From a virus, in the IMG/VR virus record IMGVR_UViG_3300042475_001932, positions 1-25,007 of that record: a DNA stretch of 25,007 nucleotides; one strand, written 5' to 3'. Positions 21,844 to 25,007 of the stretch are shown in pieces. Positions within the stretch are counted from its first letter, which is position 1. Each line of letters opens with the position of its first letter. A model generated the notes under the pieces. That model saw only the letters and a list, made by a program, of their open reading frames with translations, ran no database searches and was not told the DNA's origin. The position numbers were made by a program, and so were the translations under genes.

Positions 21844-22416
21844 CTATCCCGTAGCTAGAGCGATGGCGGCGTTGATGCGGTTCACCAAATCGCGTGGTTC
21901 GCGTTCGTAATCTGAGTGCTCGGAGCCTGCGTATTCGCGATTGTCAGCTTCCTCGCCGATAAACGCCGCCGCCGATCTTAGCGCCTCCAGCATTGCAGGG
22001 GCGGCAATGTCGGACTTCAAGCGCTCGACTTCGGCCTTCCACTTATCCGCTCGCATCTCAGCCATCATGGTTGCGCTGGTGGCTTCGGCGAGGGTGGCCT
22101 CTGCGGCCTCGGCTCGGGCAACGGCCTCAATCTCGCGCTGAGCAAATTCCAGCGCAGTCTCGGTGGCGTTCTGATGCATATCCACGCCAAACGCATCTTG
22201 AAGTTTTTCGCGGGCCTCCATCATCATGCGGAGTTTCTTGTTGTCCTTCAGCGCGTCGTCGCGTTCACCCTCCAGCCGGGTGATGGCGGCTGCGGCTTCT
22301 CGCATAGAAGGCAACACGCTGTCGTAAAGCACGCCTTGCGGCTTCGTGTTTTCGATCCACGCCGCCATGTCCGTAAGTTCGGCGGCCAGCGCCTTTATCG
22401 GTCTATCGTTTTCCAT
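21844..22416 (-). CDS. Ea22-like coiled-coil protein
   Basis: A 190-residue protein starting at ATG 22416, inside the last codons of the 39-residue gene. Helical throughout, with 'TRLEGERDDALKDNKKLRMMMEAREKL', 'EIEAVARAEAAEATLAEATSATMMAEM' and a C-terminal segment ('ALRSAAAFIGEEADNREYAGSE', 'DLVNRINAAIALATG') typical of Ead/Ea22 families. It shares a near-identical DNA block with the next gene downstream. Function unknown. Confidence 0.75.
   Translation of the reverse strand: MENDRPIKALAAELTDMAAWIENTKPQGVLYDSVLPSMREAAAAITRLEGERDDALKDNKKLRMMMEAREKLQDAFGVDMHQNATETALEFAQREIEAVARAEAAEATLAEATSATMMAEMRADKWKAEVERLKSDIAAPAMLEALRSAAAFIGEEADNREYAGSEHSDYEREPRDLVNRINAAIALATG
22051..22087. repeat. Duplicated coiled-coil coding block, copy 2
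   Basis: Partner of 21602-21638, located in the 190-residue gene. Confidence 0.8.
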
Positions 22417-22522
22417 CGCGAACCTCTTTCGGAACGTAGTGAGGCGAGATCGGCAACGGGCACCGCTTGTTGCATCGGCTCCAATCGTCGCCAGATTTGG
22501 CTTTGCATTTGGGGCACGTCAC
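22403..22522 (-). CDS. Very small four-cysteine protein (39 aa)
   Basis: A 39-residue protein from GTG 22522, which overlaps the previous stop (GTGA). Cysteines at 3, 6, 17 and 21 (start 'MTCPKCKAKSGDDWSRC') and the end 'SPHYVPKEVRDG' match the style of short zinc-binding phage peptides. It exactly fills the space between two operon genes and overlaps the next by 14 nt. It is short enough to be missed by automatic annotation. Confidence 0.65.
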   Translation of the reverse strand: MTCPKCKAKSGDDWSRCNKRCPLPISPHYVPKEVRDGKR

Positions 22523-22851
22523 TGTGTCTCTCCCTTGGCTTTGTCGTAGGCGGTGCGAGGCTCTGTTTCCCCGTCGGCGTCGTCCCCGAAGGTTCCGCCT
22601 CGCATGTAGTAGCCAAGGGCGCTTTCCAGTCCTCCGGGCACGTCGCCGCTGCCGGTAACTCGCGCGTGCCATCCTGCCCTGAATGCCCGATCCTCAACCG
22701 GAGACGGTCGGGAGAGGATTTGGTCGGCTTTGGCGAGGGCTTCGTCTTGCAGTTCTCGAATAAACGCCTGCTCGTCGGCGGGCATGTTGGCATTGAGCAT
22801 CTCAAACGCCTCCGGATCAATAATCCGCGCCAGTTCCTCTCGGTCATGCAT
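22519..22851 (-). CDS. Small protein sharing an N-terminal module with the 228-aa gene
   Basis: A 110-residue protein; ATG 22851 overlaps the previous gene by 8 nt. It begins 'MHDREELARIIDPEAF' and contains 'ALAKADQILSRPSPVEDR', the same module as the gene at 21152-21838. A 29-bp stretch (22814-22842) is identical to 21801-21829. After that comes 'AFRAGWHARVTG', a common phage segment. Function unknown. Confidence 0.7.
   Translation of the reverse strand: MHDREELARIIDPEAFEMLNANMPADEQAFIRELQDEALAKADQILSRPSPVEDRAFRAGWHARVTGSGDVPGGLESALGYYMRGGTFGDDADGETEPRTAYDKAKGETQ
22814..22842. repeat. 29-bp identical block, copy 2 (N-terminal module)
   Basis: Partner of 21801-21829, in the 110-residue gene. 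Confidence 0.85.
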
Positions 22852-23146
22852 CGGTCGCCCTCCCGTGTTTGATGCCTGCGAGGGCCATGCCAACGCTGCT
22901 GAAACGGTCAAACATTCCCGCGCGATATTCTGCCGAAACTCGCTCGTTCGCGCTGATAAACTTAATTGCGATTTCCCTCGCCGCCAGCAGGTCAGGGTCT
23001 ACCTTTGGCGGTGGGGTCCAGCCTTCACGGGCTAGGCGGGCGGCGATGACCCTACTATGGGGATCGTCGCCCGGCTGTTCCACAAAGAGGCGCCACGCTT
23101 CATCGGCCCGCGCCTCGTCCAGTTCTTCCAATGTTAGGTCGCTCAC
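22844..23146 (-). CDS. Hypothetical early protein
   Basis: A 100-residue protein. The open frame reaches 23206, but GTG 23146 is preferred because it overlaps the HNH stop (GTGA) and removes a 60-nt overlap. Acidic N-terminus ('SDLTLEELDEARADEAWRLF'), then 'DDPHSRVIAARLAREGW' and 'EIAIKFISANERVSAEYRAG'. It is helical, with no known motif. Coupled within the leftward operon. Confidence 0.65.
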   Translation of the reverse strand: MSDLTLEELDEARADEAWRLFVEQPGDDPHSRVIAARLAREGWTPPPKVDPDLLAAREIAIKFISANERVSAEYRAGMFDRFSSVGMALAGIKHGRATDA

Positions 23147-23496
23147 TTCATGCCTCTTGTCTGTTGAAACCCGCGCGACGGAATCCGCGCCTTGCTTTTC
23201 GGCCACTGGCCTAGATGCTTTGCCCTCATCCGCGCCGTTTTGCTTTTCGTGGAAACGTCGGCCTTGGTCTTGGCCTTGTGTTCGGCATCCAGGATCGGCG
23301 CGAGGTTGCTTTCGCGGTGTTCTCCGCCGTTGATCAGCGCGACGATGTGGTCAAGCTGCCACTTGTCACCGGCCATGATTTTTCGGCCTGAACGATAACA
23401 CTTGCCGCCATACGCCTCGAACACGCGGAGCCTGACGCGCGCCGGGATGGCCGCGTTGTCGGTCTTGCCGATCCACTCGTCAACGGCTCGGGACAT
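23143..23496 (-). CDS. HNH endonuclease
   Basis: A 117-residue protein. ATG 23496 is preferred over 23523 because the sequence 'MSRAVDEWIGKTDNAAIPARVRLRVFEAYGGKCY' matches the usual start of small phage HNH enzymes. The core has D49-H50 in 'WQLDHIVALINGG', N65 in 'ESNLAPIL' and H73, the D/H-N-H triad. The first zinc knuckle has only C33, with Ser at 36, as in the non-zinc branch of this family. It overlaps the upstream gene by 17 nt. HNH enzymes here may act in packaging, recombination or as a homing nuclease. Confidence 0.85.
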   Translation of the reverse strand: MSRAVDEWIGKTDNAAIPARVRLRVFEAYGGKCYRSGRKIMAGDKWQLDHIVALINGGEHRESNLAPILDAEHKAKTKADVSTKSKTARMRAKHLGQWPKSKARIPSRGFQQTRGMK

Positions 23497-23659
23497 CAGG
23501 AGCCATCCCGCCAAGTTCCTCATAGGCTTTCCGGATCAACCGTCGAACCGTTGGCGCTTCGTGCCGGTCGCCGTGGTGGTATTGCAGAGATTGCAACGCC
23601 TTTTCGTCGTCGTCGGTCATGCGAAACAGTTTCGTTTTCAAGGTTGGCTTGTCGCTCAT
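23480..23659 (-). CDS. Small RHH-like DNA-binding protein
   Basis: A 59-residue protein from ATG 23659, with a strong GAGGAAC Shine-Dalgarno on the leftward strand. The frame is open to 23767 but would overlap the upstream gene. 'TLKTKLFRMTDDDEKALQSLQ' followed by 'EAPTVRRLIRKAYEELGG' fits a ribbon-helix-helix layout: one strand, then two helices. It may regulate the operon. The fold is predicted from pattern only. Confidence 0.6.
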   Translation of the reverse strand: MSDKPTLKTKLFRMTDDDEKALQSLQYHHGDRHEAPTVRRLIRKAYEELGGMAPDVPSR

Positions 23660-23699
23660 GTGTTCCTCGTGGTCCAAGTTATCCGATATCGCGGGACGG

Positions 23700-24044
23700 T
23701 CAAGCGGCGACATCGTTGCGCGCGAAAATCCGCACATTGGGGCGCGCGACTTGCTCATGCTCGACACCCGCCAGCGTTGTCTGGCCTAGCCGGGTAATCC
23801 GAAACTCGACGTCGCCATAGCGCCACCAGTCGGGCTTCATAACCTCGAACTCCCCCGGATTGCGATCAACCCACGCGACCAATCGCCCACGACACAAGGT
23901 GTTCAAGCGGTTAGTGTAGGTGTGAACCTGCGAAGGCGTCATAAGGTCAAACTCCCTCGCTATCTCGGCTACCGTTGCCGCGCCTTCGGATAGGTATTGC
24001 AGGAGCCTATGGCCCTTTCCGTTCGGGCTGATCTTTGTGGTCAT
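23700..24044 (-). CDS. Winged-helix DNA-binding protein
   Basis: A 114-residue protein coupled by ATGA to the gene upstream. Residues 10-55 look like a helix-turn-helix ('HRLLQYLSEGAATVAEIAREFDLMTPSQVHTYTNRLNTLCRGRLVAWV'), followed by a wing ('DVEFRITRLGQTTL'). It could be a transcription or replication regulator. No partner is known; the position next to recombination genes is the only clue. Confidence 0.65.
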   Translation of the reverse strand: MTTKISPNGKGHRLLQYLSEGAATVAEIAREFDLMTPSQVHTYTNRLNTLCRGRLVAWVDRNPGEFEVMKPDWWRYGDVEFRITRLGQTTLAGVEHEQVARPNVRIFARNDVAA

Positions 24045-24487
24045 TCAAGTTCTCCAAGCATCGCGCGGGCTTCACGTTCCAGCGCGTCGCAGTTTAGGCC
24101 GGGAATTAGATGCTCAACGATTAGCCGCTTGGCGCGGTCAAAATATCGCGTAAATTCGTCGTGTTCCATTTTGTCGAATGACACGGAGCGGGTGACGGTC
24201 ACAATCTGGCCGTTGCGCTGCTTGACCTCGCGGGTCAGTCCAAGGCGCATTTTCATCCATTCGTGCAGATCGTCTGGGCCTATCTCTTGATCCAGGTTGT
24301 CAGCGACAACGGTTAAGAGCCCCCTGTAAAGCCGGTTTTGAGCGGAGGAACGGCGCGGCTGACGCACTGTGATTGCCAGCGCCTTTCCCGCTGGCAAGGC
24401 CATTAGTGCTTCACCGTCAAGCGGAGCTTCCGGCATAAGGAAACTGCCGCGCCGCTGAACCATAATCGGGGGTTTTTCATCGGCCAT
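24041..24487 (-). CDS. NinB-like recombination protein
   Basis: A 148-residue protein. 'GKALAITVRQPRRSSAQNRLYRGLLTVVADNL' resembles the 'R-S-x-x-Q-N-x-x-x-W/Y' core of NinB-like proteins. 'HEWMKMRLGL' and 'TRSVSFDKMEHDEFTRYFDRAKRLI' follow, as in phage proteins that help strand annealing. It sits 2 nt downstream of the ERF gene, supporting a recombination role. Family assignment is by partial pattern, so moderate confidence. Confidence 0.55.
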   Translation of the reverse strand: MADEKPPIMVQRRGSFLMPEAPLDGEALMALPAGKALAITVRQPRRSSAQNRLYRGLLTVVADNLDQEIGPDDLHEWMKMRLGLTREVKQRNGQIVTVTRSVSFDKMEHDEFTRYFDRAKRLIVEHLIPGLNCDALEREARAMLGELE

Positions 24488-24489
24488 TG

Positions 24490-25007
24490 CTAACCCCCCG
24501 CACGGTCATTTCCGCGCCCGGCCATAGCCTGCGGAGCGTTGCCAAGAGTTCCGCGAAACTCGGCATCTAGCGCGGCTTCCTCCGCTGCTACGGACGCAGC
24601 GCCGTCCAATTCCTCGCGAGCCAAGATCAGCTTGTCGCGCAAAGCGTCGAGCCATTGAAACGGAACCTCGGCGGTCCATTCGTCAAACGTGTCTGTAAGG
24701 CGCGCCAGTTCGTCAGCGTCGGCCTTTGCAATCATGTCGTTGATGCGCTTGTGGTCGCCGTCTCGCGTGGCCTGTGCGGGGATTTTGCGGCCATGAGGCG
24801 CGTTGTTCTCGGGCGGCGGCGCAGGGCGCGGCCCAATGGGTGCGGGTGACGGCTTGGCCTTAGTCGCAGCGGCCCCATCGTCGTCGTCAGGAGAAACGCC
24901 TACAAACGCCGACAACGCATATCGGCGGGCGTAGGTCACGGCAGACCCGTAGGCTTGCGCGTCGACCTTGCCTAGCGGAATGGTGAGCGAACCCCGCATC
25001 CATTCCC
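24490..25007 (-). CDS. ERF-family ssDNA-annealing protein (5' end beyond window)
   Basis: This is the C-terminal part of an Erf-type single-strand annealing recombinase. The frame stays open to the window edge (it reads E-W before the internal ATG 24999), so the start lies beyond 25007. 'LTIPLGKVDAQAYGSAVTYARRYALSAFVGVSPDDDDG' is the family signature, followed by a Pro/Ala linker and a helical C-terminal domain ('WLDALRDKLILAREELDGAASVAAEEAALDAEF'). It would promote annealing during phage genome recombination or repair. It is the most upstream visible gene of the leftward operon. Confidence 0.85.
   Translation of the reverse strand, partial: EWMRGSLTIPLGKVDAQAYGSAVTYARRYALSAFVGVSPDDDDGAAATKAKPSPAPIGPRPAPPPENNAPHGRKIPAQATRDGDHKRINDMIAKADADELARLTDTFDEWTAEVPFQWLDALRDKLILAREELDGAASVAAEEAALDAEFRGTLGNAPQAMAGRGNDRAGG

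Noticed and set aside
22395-22847. Leftward 150-residue frame over the 110-residue and 39-residue genes
   Set aside because: It is a shifted frame; the product is Pro/Arg/Thr-rich, and the two small genes in the other frames have couplings and family-like motifs.
21152-22851. CRISPR array or tandem-repeat locus
   Set aside because: Repeats are few, unevenly spaced and in coding frame; they are duplicated gene modules.

Overview
The window is a compact, GC-rich stretch of a tailed-phage or prophage genome. No bacterial housekeeping gene, tRNA, rRNA, integrase, IS transposase or CRISPR array is visible. The coat protein is of the SU10/DUF5309 type and is followed by an SU10-type adaptor, a short string of tail genes, internal 'ejection' type proteins and a virion lysozyme. 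No tape-measure or siphophage/myophage tail genes are seen. This suggests a short-tailed (podovirus-like) phage. The high GC content, frequent GTG starts and overall protein style suggest an alphaproteobacterial host; that is an inference, and no gene in the window proves it.

Layout. Positions 1-12940 (+ strand) are a morphogenesis operon: 3' part of the major capsid protein, a terminator-like hairpin, small head/neck genes, the adaptor, a run of small beta-rich structural proteins, a glycine-rich protein, a large hub-like tail protein, a small GNAT-like protein, two probable internal virion proteins and a lytic-transglycosylase-type internal protein. Positions 13143-16282 (+) carry two receptor-binding or appendage proteins that begin with the same 13-residue leader. 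Positions 16326-18534 (+) hold a lysis block (1-TM membrane protein, 2-TM holin candidate, M15 peptidase endolysin), a small unknown gene and a calcineurin-like phosphoesterase. Positions 18535-19208 hold a 198-nt long-hairpin element bracketed by perfect 12-bp direct repeats, a small leftward gene, and a structured leader. Positions 19209-19737 (+) encode an Rz/Rz1 spanin pair with Rz1 starting inside Rz.

From 19734 to the right edge all genes run leftward as a tightly overlapped early/middle operon: ERF-family ssDNA-annealing protein (5' end outside the window), a NinB-like recombination protein, a winged-HTH protein, a small RHH-like protein, an HNH endonuclease, several small Cys-rich (zinc-ribbon-like) proteins, Ea22-like coiled-coil proteins and a DUF551 protein. 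Several of these genes share duplicated DNA blocks and look mosaic.

Together, the rightward genes build the virion and lyse the cell; the leftward genes handle recombination and probably host takeover. The point where the two transcription directions meet (18.5-19.7 kb) is the least conventional part of the window.
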